A stretch of DNA of 6,603 nucleotides from Desulfobacteraceae bacterium (GCA_013203065.1 JABMQV010000160.1:1-6603); one strand, 5' to 3'. Counted from the stretch's first letter, positions 1 through 6,521 are shown. Numbers and translations are program-made. Notes: generated by a model from the letters alone, not told the origin.

Positions 1-372
1 AAGGACGAACGGTATCCGGGTCGCGACCCCCGCTATAAGGAGTTGACCCAGCAAGAACTTCCATTGACCGAATGTCTAAAGGATACGGTGGAACGTTTCC
101 TCCCGCACTGGAAAGAAACCATAGCGCCTGCGGTAAAATCGGGCAAACGCATTATCATCGCCGCCCACGGCAACAGCCTGCGTGCCCTCGTGAAATATCT
201 TGACAAAATCCCGGACGAAGAAATCGTAAGGCTCAACATCCCCACCGGGGTTCCCCTCATCTATGAACTCGATGATAATTTGACGCCCATCAGGCACTAC
301 TACATTGGCGATCCTGAAGCAGTGAAAAAGGCAACACAGGCCGTTGCGAATCAAGGGAAGGTTAAGGGGTAA
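1..372 (+). CDS. gpmA: 2,3-bisphosphoglycerate-dependent phosphoglycerate mutase, C-terminal half (5' end outside window)
   Basis: This is the glycolytic and gluconeogenic cytosolic enzyme that interconverts 3- and 2-phosphoglycerate through a phosphohistidine intermediate. The frame is open from base 1 and gives 123 residues, about the last half of the usual ~250-residue protein. A TTG at 43 is internal, because the family sequence clearly continues upstream ([15 protein letters not shown]). Recognisable dPGM blocks in order are DPRY (fragment residues 9-12), [11 protein letters not shown] (19-29), the second active-site histidine block [15 protein letters not shown] (54-68), [12 protein letters not shown] (79-90) and the C-terminal VANQGK tail (115-120). 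In this family the histidine of AAHGN is catalytic; the phosphorylated histidine of the RHG motif lies in the missing N-terminal half. The reading frame is intact to a TAA, with no sign of decay. It converges on the lipoprotein gene, with 29 bp between the two stop codons. Assignment is confident from motif recall. Confidence 0.96.
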   Translation, partial: KDERYPGRDPRYKELTQQELPLTECLKDTVERFLPHWKETIAPAVKSGKRIIIAAHGNSLRALVKYLDKIPDEEIVRLNIPTGVPLIYELDDNLTPIRHYYIGDPEAVKKATQAVANQGKVKG

Positions 373-381
373 GATACTGAG

Positions 382-416
382 GACTCCGGACCGGGCCGGG
401 TCTAATTGCCTTTTTT
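382..416 (+). terminator. Possible weak intrinsic terminator after gpmA
   Basis: Ten bases after the gpmA stop codon, GAC-t-CCGG (382-389) can pair with CCGGGTC (396-402) around a 6-base loop. This gives a 7-bp GC-rich stem with one bulged T. A run of six T follows at 411-416, but eight bases lie between stem and T-run, which is longer than in a classical rho-independent terminator. The stem overlaps the stop codon of the converging lipoprotein gene. No T-run follows the hairpin on the minus strand, so it would serve gpmA only. Confidence 0.3.
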
Positions 417-1298
417 GTTGGGCCCAAAATAAACATTACAGATAAACGAATCCACGCCAAGCTCCTTATGGATCCTGGCACGCAGCAAAGCAACTTTCTC
501 ATGGTCATCGTATGGCCCCATTAACACGCGATGCCACAACCCGCGATCATCTCGATTGTTTCGGATAAAAGGCTTATATCCCTTATCCTCTAAACGCTTC
601 ACCAGGGCCTGGGCGCGCCTGTCTTCCAGAAAAGCACCAACCTGCAGTTCGCACTGATATATGCTCTGTTCGATGAGTTGCGGCGACGGAATGCGATCTA
701 CCATGTATTGGGAGAGTTCGTCGACAGCCTGGATTTTAACGGCCTCGCGCATATTCCAACCGGTGCGCAGTGATATGAGGGGCACAAGAATAATGTCAAG
801 CGGGATGCCTCCCTCGTGGATGCGGGCGGTGTATTCATCGGCCCAAATTTTCTGACCGCTACGAGTGTCCCAAATCTGGATTGAAGCGGTCACAGCCATT
901 TGGGAATAGATCGCCGCGAAAATGCGCTGGAAATCGGTCACCTCCCCCATAAGCACTGCATCACAGCCCAATAGACGGCCGAGTTTTTGAACGGAAGTTT
1001 TTGGCAACACCGCACGATCCATCATATTGTGTTTCCGTAATCGATTGTCGATAGTGCTGATTTCTATATCCCGGTAGGGAAGTACACTCAGATGCCCGTA
1101 AATGCTGTTGCGAACCAATGCTGCCAAACCCTCTGTTTCGGTTTTGTTCTGAAACGGAAGAACCGCGATCGATTGGGGCGGATTGTTTTGGGCTACATCA
1201 TTGTGCCGCTTCGACGGATCTGTCTGACACGCAACGAGTGTCACAAATCCAATACAAGCCACCATGAATTGTCGATGGAATTGAAATGGAAATCTCAT
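402..1298 (-). CDS. Outer-membrane lipoprotein: GNA1162/DUF799-like domain fused to a SPOR domain
   Basis: The 298-residue predicted protein begins with a short basic segment and hydrophobic stretch ending in the lipobox LVAC (residues 21-24), so Cys24 would be lipidated. Gln at +2 favours the outer membrane. Residues ~43-203 resemble GNA1162/DUF799 lipoproteins, which share a fold with TolB N-terminal and CsgG-like proteins: IAVLPFQN (44-51), LGRLLGCDAVLMGEV (106-120), then IQIWDTRSGQKIWADEY (140-156). Residues ~214-290 look like a SPOR domain, with LQVGAF (218-223), GYKPFI (240-245) and WHRVLMGPY (255-263). SPOR domains bind denuded septal peptidoglycan. The N-terminal family is often linked to envelope assembly, but its function is poorly defined. 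The start is the ATG at 1298; the ribosome site before it is weak (GAAGTGAG). ATG codon 12 would shorten the signal peptide too much. It lies 74 bp after livF on the same strand, so it may be co-transcribed. Domain calls are by recall, SPOR the surer one. Confidence 0.85.
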   Translation of the reverse strand: MRFPFQFHRQFMVACIGFVTLVACQTDPSKRHNDVAQNNPPQSIAVLPFQNKTETEGLAALVRNSIYGHLSVLPYRDIEISTIDNRLRKHNMMDRAVLPKTSVQKLGRLLGCDAVLMGEVTDFQRIFAAIYSQMAVTASIQIWDTRSGQKIWADEYTARIHEGGIPLDIILVPLISLRTGWNMREAVKIQAVDELSQYMVDRIPSPQLIEQSIYQCELQVGAFLEDRRAQALVKRLEDKGYKPFIRNNRDDRGLWHRVLMGPYDDHEKVALLRARIHKELGVDSFICNVYFGPNKKGN

Positions 1299-1322
1299 CT
1301 CACTTCATTCAGTCCAACATGG

Positions 1323-1328
1323 ATGATA
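1323..1328 (-). promoter_or_regulatory. Possible -10 element for the lipoprotein gene
   Basis: On the minus strand the hexamer TATCAT matches the sigma70 -10 consensus TATAAT at five of six positions and lies 24 bases before the lipoprotein ATG. No recognisable -35 box sits 16-18 bases further upstream, where the sequence is C-rich. The lipoprotein gene may therefore have its own weak or activator-dependent promoter, or simply be read through from livF. AT-rich hexamers like this also occur by chance. Confidence 0.2.
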
Positions 1329-1372
1329 CAGTTAACAAAAGATGAATGGGGGAGGGGATTAGGACAGAATGT

Positions 1373-2176
1373 CTAGGTGAGCCACCTCTTTCTTCTCTTA
1401 TAGTGTTTCACATCGCGGTAACTTTTCTTTTTGCCCACCTCTGTGAGACCCAGATAAAACTCTTTTACATCGGCATTCTCCTTGAGTCTGGCGACGGTGT
1501 CATCCAAGACAATCCTGCCGTTTTCCATCACATACCCATGGGTTGCAATGCTGAGTGCCAGACGGGCGTTTTGTTCCACCAGAAGGATGCTGACACCTTC
1601 CTCTTTGTTGATACGCTGAACGATTGAAAAAATCTCAGACACCAAAAGAGGCGAAAGCCCCATGGAGGGTTCATCCAGAAGCATCAGATTGGGGGTTGCC
1701 ATGAGACCCCGTCCTATGACCAACATTTGCTGCTCTCCGCCACTTATATAACCGGCAAGGACGTTTTTTCTCTCTCTGAGCCTTGGAAAATAGTCAAAGA
1801 CGGTGCCCATGTCCCTTTTCATCTTGCTTCTGCTCTTGTTTGTGTGTCCGCCGGCAATAAGATTCTCTTCAACCGTCAGGTCTTCAAACACCCGCCGCCC
1901 CTCCATGACCTGAAAGATGCCCATACGTACTATCTCTTCGGGGTATTTCCTATCGATACGCTCTCCCATAAAGCGTATTTGCCCATCGGTGACCTCTCCG
2001 TCTTCTGACTTCAGCAGCCCTGAAATGGCCTTCAGGGTAGTGGTCTTCCCGGCGCCGTTGTTACCGAGGACAGTCACTATTTGACCTTCGTTTACCGCGA
2101 GGGACATCCCCTTTAACACGAGTATTACATTGTGATATATGACTTCAATATTGTTGACGATCAGCAACGGTTCCAT
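1373..2176 (-). CDS. livF: Branched-chain amino acid-type ABC transporter ATP-binding protein LivF
   Basis: This is one of the two cytoplasmic ATPases that power a Liv-type importer. The 267-residue protein has a complete nucleotide-binding domain: Walker A GNNGAGKT (38-45), Q-loop Gln89 in GIFQVMEGRRVF, ABC signature ISGGEQQ (144-150), and Walker B LMLLDEP (164-170) with catalytic Glu169. The switch position reads VEQN (200-203), so Gln202 stands in for the usual histidine; this is normal for LivF and separates it from LivG. FEDLTVEENL (97-106) is also LivF-like. After the domain comes a strongly basic tail (248-267) containing RDVKHYKRRKRW, which makes the protein about 30 residues longer than E. 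coli LivF. I recall such tails in deltaproteobacterial homologues. The start is the ATG at 2176, 45 bp after the livG stop, with a modest GGATG ribosome site. No terminator follows it. Confidence 0.95.
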   Translation of the reverse strand: MEPLLIVNNIEVIYHNVILVLKGMSLAVNEGQIVTVLGNNGAGKTTTLKAISGLLKSEDGEVTDGQIRFMGERIDRKYPEEIVRMGIFQVMEGRRVFEDLTVEENLIAGGHTNKSRSKMKRDMGTVFDYFPRLRERKNVLAGYISGGEQQMLVIGRGLMATPNLMLLDEPSMGLSPLLVSEIFSIVQRINKEEGVSILLVEQNARLALSIATHGYVMENGRIVLDDTVARLKENADVKEFYLGLTEVGKKKSYRDVKHYKRRKRWLT

Positions 2177-2221
2177 TTTTCATCCAAAATCAACCATCAA
2201 GTACCCGGTAGCCATTATTTT

Positions 2222-3037
2222 TTATGCCCCCAGCCTGGAATAGGTTACGTCTTCCTCGCCAAGGTAGGCCTTGATAACATGTTCGTTGTGTCTGATTTTC
2301 TCCGGTTCTCCTTCCGCAATTTTTTGGCCAAAATCAAGGACACAAATTCGATCTGATATGTCCATGACAACTCCCATATCATGTTCGATGAGTATGATCG
2401 TGACCCCCCATTCTTCGTTGATATCGAGGATAAAGCGGGCAATGTCTTCTGTTTCTTCAAGGTTCATTCCCGTGGCAGGTTCGTCAAGCAGGAGTATCTT
2501 GGGCTTCATAGCCAGGGCACGGGCCAGTTCCACCCGTTTTTGCAACCCGTAGGGGAGGGTATGGACGGTTTTTTTTCTTATCTGTTCGATTTCCAGAAGA
2601 TCGACAATCTCTTCCTCAATATGTTGACGAAGGGCTATTTCCTCCCTTCTTGACGCCCCGTAATAGATCCCTCCTGAAATCGATCCAGACTTCAAATGAA
2701 CGTGCGCACCCAGCTTGATGTTGTCCAAAACCGTCATGTGGCCAAAAAGTTCCACATTTTGAAATGTTCGAGCAATTCCCAGGGATGCGATTTTGTAGGC
2801 CTTCTTCCGGCTGATATCCTGTCCTTCAAAGAGGGTCTTTCCCTTCTCAGGGTGATAAAATCGATTGATACAGTTGAGCAAGCACGTTTTACCTGCGCCG
2901 TTGGGACCGATGATAGAGAATATCTCACCCTTCCTGACCCCGGTTGTTACGCCATTCAATGCCTTCAGCCCACCAAAGCTGAGGTGAATGTCTTCAATTT
3001 TGAGCTGATATTCTTCCCCGATGTCCATTTTCCTCAT
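2222..3037 (-). CDS. livG: Branched-chain amino acid-type ABC transporter ATP-binding protein LivG
   Basis: This is the second cytoplasmic ATPase of the importer and would pair with LivF beneath the LivH/LivM permeases. The 271-residue protein carries Walker A GPNGAGKT (44-51), Q-loop Gln93 in RTFQNVELF, the LivG-style signature LPYGLQKR (161-168), Walker B ILLLDEP (181-187) with Glu186, and switch His219 in LIEHDM. NCINRFYHP (55-63), GMNLEET (190-196) and the C-terminal IKAYLGEE (around 255-262) are typical LivG blocks. The start chosen is the ATG at 3037, which shares ATGA with the ligase stop codon, suggesting translational coupling. A second in-frame ATG at codon 4 (3028) has GAGG just three bases before it and could also be used. 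The stop codon is TAA. All ATPase motifs are intact, so the subunit should be active. Confidence 0.96.
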   Translation of the reverse strand: MRKMDIGEEYQLKIEDIHLSFGGLKALNGVTTGVRKGEIFSIIGPNGAGKTCLLNCINRFYHPEKGKTLFEGQDISRKKAYKIASLGIARTFQNVELFGHMTVLDNIKLGAHVHLKSGSISGGIYYGASRREEIALRQHIEEEIVDLLEIEQIRKKTVHTLPYGLQKRVELARALAMKPKILLLDEPATGMNLEETEDIARFILDINEEWGVTIILIEHDMGVVMDISDRICVLDFGQKIAEGEPEKIRHNEHVIKAYLGEEDVTYSRLGA

Positions 3038-4944
3038 TCTGGATCTAAAGGTTCGACCTGTTTTACAGTGACTCTGGTTTTCATTCGAAATCCCGTTCCG
3101 TCCTGGTAGCGGATATCCGCCTCCACTTCCAACTCTTCCGCCTCCCCGTAAAGCGCATCGATCAAATCTTTGTATCTCTCCGCAACGAACTTGCGCCTTA
3201 CCTTTCGTGTCCGTGTCAACTCATCATCATCTGCGTCAAGTTCCTTGTAAAGAAGAACAAATTTCCTTATCTTGGCTACCCTGGGTAAAGACTCGTTGGT
3301 CTTTTTGACCTCTCCCGCAATGAGTTCGTAAATTTCCTTTTTCTGCGAAAGATCAGTAAAAGTGGTGTAGGGGAGTTGATGATTTTCTGCCCATTTCCCA
3401 ACATTTCCCATGTCTATTGCGATCATGGCGGCAATAAATGGTTTTTCCTGCCCCACGACCACCGCATCGATGATAAAAGGGCTGAATCGCAACTTGTTTT
3501 CTATTAGCTGGGGAGAAAACTTGCTTCCATCTGTCAATTTCATCACATCAGACATACGATCTATGATGACAATGTGGCCATCGTCTTCAATAAGAGCGGC
3601 ATCCCCCGAGTGGAACCACCCGTCACGAAGCGCTTTGGCGGTGGCCTCCGGATCCTTATAATAACCTTTAAAAACCGTGTCTCCCCTTGACAACAACTCC
3701 CCCGAATCGGATATCCTGAATTCAATCCCAGGAATCGGAGTCCCCACGGTGTCAAGACGTATGTCATCGGTTCGGTGAAGTATGGAGGCTGCTGTCTGTT
3801 CCGTCATGCCATAGGCCTGTTTGATGTTGACACCCAATGCCTGAAACATATTGAAGATCTCAGCCCCCAAAGGCGCGCCGCCTGTGTAGACATGGCGCAG
3901 ATGGGTCAGGCCAAAATAATTCCTGAGAGATCTAAAAAGCAGAAAAAATGCGACCTGGTTTAGAAACTTCCATCCGAATGACGGCTCTTTTTTCTTCAGT
4001 TTGAAATCAGCCATCCGGTACCCGACTGGCGAAAAAACGCGGTAGGCCAGCCGTTTGATCCAGGCGGCATCCTGTATTTTCACCTGAATCTCGGAGCATA
4101 TTTTTTCCCATATGCGCGGGGGCGCCAGCATGATGTGAGGTCCTATTTCCCGGATGTTCTCCTGGACCGTCTCCACTTTTTCTGGAAAATTGACTGTAAA
4201 GGCCTTGTAAAGGGACCAGTACACTCCAAACTCTTGTTCGCCGATCCACGGTAGCGGGAGAAACGATACATATTCAAAGGTGTCCGAAGCGGAATCGACG
4301 GTATTCTGGGCCCTGGCCACGCTAAACATATTTTTTTGGGTGATCATGCTTCCTTTGGGAAGCCCCGTTGTTCCTGAAGTATAATTGATCATTCCCACAT
4401 GGTCCGGAGAGACCTTGTCGACCATCTCCTCAAAGAGATGGGGTTGTTCGTTATGCAATTCACGGCCCAGTTTCTGTATATCCTTAAAATAGGCCAAAAC
4501 AGGATCATCATAGCGCCGCATGCCCTTGGGGTCATCCACGATAAGTTTTTTCACTCGGGGGCATTTTTCCTTTATGTCCAGAACCTTATCAGCCTGTTCC
4601 TGATCCCCGGCCACCACAAAGATGGAGTCGGAATGATTGATGATATACTCCACCTGGTCCAGGTGACTGTCCGGATAAATCCCCACAATGGCACCGCCAA
4701 GAGATTGCACGGCCAGCTCGGCGTAGAGCCCTTCCGGCCGGTTGTCTCCGGCATAGGAGAGATTATCCTCCGGTTTGAAACCCAATCTGTGGAGCCCAAG
4801 GGCAAAATCCCTCACATTTTCATAGTAGGCTTTCCAGGTGACTGCCTGCCAGATGCCAAACTCCTTTTCGCGAATAGCGACTTTCCCGTCACCATATTTC
4901 AGGGCGTTTTTCCTTAAAAGACCTGGCATCGTCTCGTTAACCAT
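3034..4944 (-). CDS. AMP-forming long-chain acyl-CoA synthetase (AMP-dependent synthetase/ligase)
   Basis: This cytoplasmic ANL-superfamily enzyme would activate a carboxylic acid to acyl-AMP and then acyl-CoA. Numbered from the ATG at 4944 (636 residues), it shows the AMP-binding P-loop YTSGTTGLPKG (188-198), the adenine motif YGMTEQ (378-383), GWFHSGD (442-448), the hinge region IDRMSD followed by LTDGSKFSP (461-478), and a C-terminal TRTRKVRRK (577-585) where the catalytic lysine is expected. Length and motifs fit the long-chain fatty acyl-CoA ligase group (COG1022-like), but substrate cannot be read from sequence. The frame opens at GTG 4974. I prefer ATG 4944 because AGAAGG lies 9 bases upstream of it, while GTG has only a close run of G. 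ATG 4950 is another candidate. The last ~30 residues are an acidic extension with a YQDG-containing segment. Its stop overlaps the livG start (ATGA), tying it to the transporter. Confidence 0.94.
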   Translation of the reverse strand: MVNETMPGLLRKNALKYGDGKVAIREKEFGIWQAVTWKAYYENVRDFALGLHRLGFKPEDNLSYAGDNRPEGLYAELAVQSLGGAIVGIYPDSHLDQVEYIINHSDSIFVVAGDQEQADKVLDIKEKCPRVKKLIVDDPKGMRRYDDPVLAYFKDIQKLGRELHNEQPHLFEEMVDKVSPDHVGMINYTSGTTGLPKGSMITQKNMFSVARAQNTVDSASDTFEYVSFLPLPWIGEQEFGVYWSLYKAFTVNFPEKVETVQENIREIGPHIMLAPPRIWEKICSEIQVKIQDAAWIKRLAYRVFSPVGYRMADFKLKKKEPSFGWKFLNQVAFFLLFRSLRNYFGLTHLRHVYTGGAPLGAEIFNMFQALGVNIKQAYGMTEQTAASILHRTDDIRLDTVGTPIPGIEFRISDSGELLSRGDTVFKGYYKDPEATAKALRDGWFHSGDAALIEDDGHIVIIDRMSDVMKLTDGSKFSPQLIENKLRFSPFIIDAVVVGQEKPFIAAMIAIDMGNVGKWAENHQLPYTTFTDLSQKKEIYELIAGEVKKTNESLPRVAKIRKFVLLYKELDADDDELTRTRKVRRKFVAERYKDLIDALYGEAEELEVEADIRYQDGTGFRMKTRVTVKQVEPLDPE

Positions 4945-5042
4945 GTGCATCAACCTTCTTTGTGTTGCTTCCACATGCCCCCCGACAGTTATTGAGGGAC
5001 GGGTCTGGTGCTGGTTTCTGGTCAGTCGTTACCAAATGATGA

Positions 5043-5067
5043 ATTCCCCCCTCATTTTGGGCGGAAT
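5043..5067 (-). promoter_or_regulatory. Second intergenic stem-loop between binding-protein and ligase genes
   Basis: ATTCC-N-CCC at 5043-5051 pairs with GGG-N-GGAAT at 5059-5067 around a 7-base loop. This makes an 8-bp stem with one central mismatch (G-G in the minus-strand RNA). It lies nine bases after the first stem-loop in the direction of transcription. No T-run follows, so it is unlikely to be a simple terminator. A role in mRNA processing or stability between the two genes is an inference. Confidence 0.45.
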
Positions 5068-5076
5068 ACTTTATTT

Positions 5077-5107
5077 GGCGGGGAGGGCACTTATGCCATT
5101 CCCCGCC
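5077..5107 (-). promoter_or_regulatory. Strong intergenic stem-loop downstream of the binding-protein gene
   Basis: A perfect 7-bp GC stem, GGCGGGG (5077-5083) with CCCCGCC (5101-5107), encloses an inner 4-bp stem GGCA (5086-5089) with TGCC (5094-5097) and a 4-base loop. The minus-strand RNA after it reads AAATAAAG, so there is no U-tract and it should not act as a classical intrinsic terminator. In addition AGGGCA (5084-5089) can pair with TGCCCT (5112-5117), giving an alternative, mutually exclusive fold. It lies 71 bases past the binding-protein stop. Such hairpins commonly protect the 3' end of highly expressed binding-protein mRNAs in transporter operons, which is the role I infer here. 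Confidence 0.6.
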
Positions 5108-5178
5108 TCTCTGCCCTGTTAAATTTAAAAATCCGGGTCGATAAACCCCACCCAAATCCGACAATTCACTCCCGGAGA

Positions 5179-6354
5179 TTAATCCAGGTAGATCCAGTCC
5201 GATATGGGCACAAAGGCCTTTTTGTTGACATCCGCCTCCCAGACCTTTGCAACGGGGATCTTGTTATCTCTGAATGTGACCGGCGCCGTTAGGCCACCCA
5301 CATCCCAGTTCTTTATGGTTGCCAGGGCGTCGCTGAGTCCCTTTCCGGTAAGGTTCCCGGCTTTATCGGCACGCCTCAAAGACTCCGCAAAAATCATTCC
5401 GGTAAACCAGCCCTGGGTATAATACGTTGTCAGGTGTTTTGTCTTGGGGTGGTGCTTCTTGTTAAAGGCCTTCATTTCCTTGATGGCCGGGACATCATAC
5501 CAGGAATAGGTATAGGGCATGACACCGGTGAACCCCTTTGCCAAGGGACCCAGTTTGTCAAGCACCATTTTTCCCATCCCCCAGAAGGTGGCCATGGGAA
5601 CCACCTTGACACCCATATCCCTGCATCCTTTTAGCAGCGCGGGGACCGGGGAAAGGACAAATCCGTGAATAATGACATACTCCGCCTTTTTCTGTTTGAG
5701 CTGAAGGACCTGGGAAGTGACATCAACCGCCCCTGGTTTCCCGATTATGTCTGCCACCAGCTTGAGTCCGAGTTTCTTGACCATTTTTTTCCCATATGGA
5801 ATGGGGTCCTTTCCAAACTCGGTGTTGCTATAAAAAAAGGCCACACGTGCCCCCGGCTTTTTCTTCGCGATATACTTGAGGAGAATACCGACCATATCGC
5901 TGTACGTAGGGCCGGAGACAAAGACATAGGGATTGTTGGCCCGATTGGCGAGTTCACTTGAAAAAGAAGTGGACCCATACAAGATCTTATACTTATCTTT
6001 GATCATCGGGGCGATTGCCTTTCCAAGACCCGTACTGTCGCCGTAGAAGATCAAGGGGTTGTCCTTGGCCATGATCCGTTTGAAGATAGCCACGGCCTTA
6101 TCCACCTTATATTCTGTGTCGTCAAATATGTAGACAAGCTTCTTCCCTCCGATTCCGCCTTGCTCATTGACATGGGTAATGTAGTCGGAGAGCCCCTCAT
6201 GGATTCTTGCACCCGCGAAGGCGAATCTCCCTGTTATGGGCTGAGCAGCCCCGATCTTGATGACATCCTGAGCCTGGACAATCAAAGGTACCACAAGAAA
6301 GGTCATCAAAACGGCTGTGGACAAGATCACACGGGTTAATCGGTTTTTCTTCAT
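5179..6354 (-). CDS. Periplasmic substrate-binding protein of a Liv/HAAT-type ABC transporter
   Basis: This 391-residue type I periplasmic binding protein (Peripla_BP_6, LivJ/LivK relative) would capture the ligand and deliver it to the permeases. A Sec signal peptide is clear: MKKNRLTR, a hydrophobic core, and likely cleavage after VQA at Ala28. The mature start IKIGAAQPITGRFAFAG (32-48) and NEQGGIGGKKL (63-73) followed by DD (78-79) are family hallmarks. The pocket motifs depart from LivJ/LivK: the ATxP region reads GSTSFSSEL (127-135), and the YGxG region reads TEFGKDPI (178-185). A tail segment GLTAPVTFRDN (354-364) is typical of the family. I therefore do not assign leucine, isoleucine or valine as ligand. 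The ATG at 6354 has an excellent ribosome site. It is followed by a structured 234-bp gap and then the ligase, with which it shares strand. The ligand could be an organic or aromatic acid; this is an inference. Confidence 0.93.
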   Translation of the reverse strand: MKKNRLTRVILSTAVLMTFLVVPLIVQAQDVIKIGAAQPITGRFAFAGARIHEGLSDYITHVNEQGGIGGKKLVYIFDDTEYKVDKAVAIFKRIMAKDNPLIFYGDSTGLGKAIAPMIKDKYKILYGSTSFSSELANRANNPYVFVSGPTYSDMVGILLKYIAKKKPGARVAFFYSNTEFGKDPIPYGKKMVKKLGLKLVADIIGKPGAVDVTSQVLQLKQKKAEYVIIHGFVLSPVPALLKGCRDMGVKVVPMATFWGMGKMVLDKLGPLAKGFTGVMPYTYSWYDVPAIKEMKAFNKKHHPKTKHLTTYYTQGWFTGMIFAESLRRADKAGNLTGKGLSDALATIKNWDVGGLTAPVTFRDNKIPVAKVWEADVNKKAFVPISDWIYLD

Positions 6355-6360
6355 GACTGC

Positions 6361-6366
6361 ACCTCC
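6361..6366 (-). promoter_or_regulatory. Strong ribosome binding site of the binding-protein gene
   Basis: GGAGGT on the minus strand lies six bases before the ATG at 6354 and is an almost complete complement of the 16S rRNA 3' end. It fixes this start codon and suggests high translation, as expected for a binding protein needed in excess over the permeases and ATPases. The ribosome sites of livG, livF and the ligase are clearly weaker. Confidence 0.85.
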
Positions 6367-6426
6367 TTTTTTTGTGTATCAGTTAAACCCCAAACTGCCT
6401 GAGGAAACGGAAACCCTATGCCGATC

Positions 6427-6455
6427 TTCAGGGAACCGCAAATGACCTCCCTGAA
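6427..6455 (-). repeat. Inverted repeat upstream of the binding-protein gene (proximal)
   Basis: TTCAGGGA (6427-6434) is the exact reverse complement of TCCCTGAA (6448-6455), with 13 bases between. It lies about 73-101 bases before the binding-protein start. It could be a leader stem-loop or a regulator-binding dyad. No T-run follows it on the minus strand. No convincing sigma70 promoter was found around it, so its role is open. Confidence 0.45.
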
Positions 6456-6492
6456 AAACGCGGGGGGCTTCCTTCCCTCGTCCTCTCCCCTT

Positions 6493-6521
6493 CGGAATCT
6501 CAATTGGTTTTGAGATTTCCG
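6493..6521 (-). repeat. Long inverted repeat upstream of the binding-protein gene (distal)
   Basis: AATCTCAA and TTGAGATT (plus-strand 6496-6503 and 6510-6517) form a perfect 8-bp dyad with a 6-base centre. CGG/CCG flanks extend it to 11 bp with a single bulged base. The AT-rich, near-symmetric form would suit a dimeric transcription-factor operator, and also a stem-loop in the leader RNA. It is not followed by a T-run on either strand, which argues against an intrinsic terminator. It sits about 140-167 bases before the binding-protein start, in the 198-bp gap after the upstream gene. Confidence 0.5.

Noticed and set aside
43..372. TTG at 43 as a genuine start for a short protein
   Set aside because: Codons 1-14 upstream in the same frame continue the phosphoglycerate mutase family sequence, so the gene is cut by the window edge rather than starting here.
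2896..2905. LivG Walker A followed by Cys rather than the commoner Thr (GAGKTC)
   Set aside because: The residue after the Walker A threonine is variable, and all essential ATPase residues are intact.
2696..3109. A 137-codon plus-strand frame opposite livG and the ligase 3' end
   Set aside because: It lies opposite conserved ATPase coding sequence and spans the ligase-livG junction; no protein family is recognisable.
4399..4917. A 172-codon open frame on the plus strand opposite the ligase gene
   Set aside because: It is antisense to a gene with intact family motifs, has no matching ribosome site or recognisable domain, and is explained as a shadow frame.
5005..5023. Three CTGGT repeats in the binding-protein/ligase spacer
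   Set aside because: Five-base units with uneven spacing (1 and 3 bases) are too short and too few to call a repeat array.
6438..6451. Possible sigma54 promoter (GG-N10-GC spacing on the minus strand)
   Set aside because: Only the GG, GC and TTGC cores fit; the rest of the -24 box does not match, and it lies inside a dyad whose bases already explain the pattern.
6456..6480. Possible terminator on the minus strand before the TTTTT at 6454-6458
   Set aside because: The G-rich and C-rich arms pair only with mismatches and the stem does not abut the T-run cleanly.
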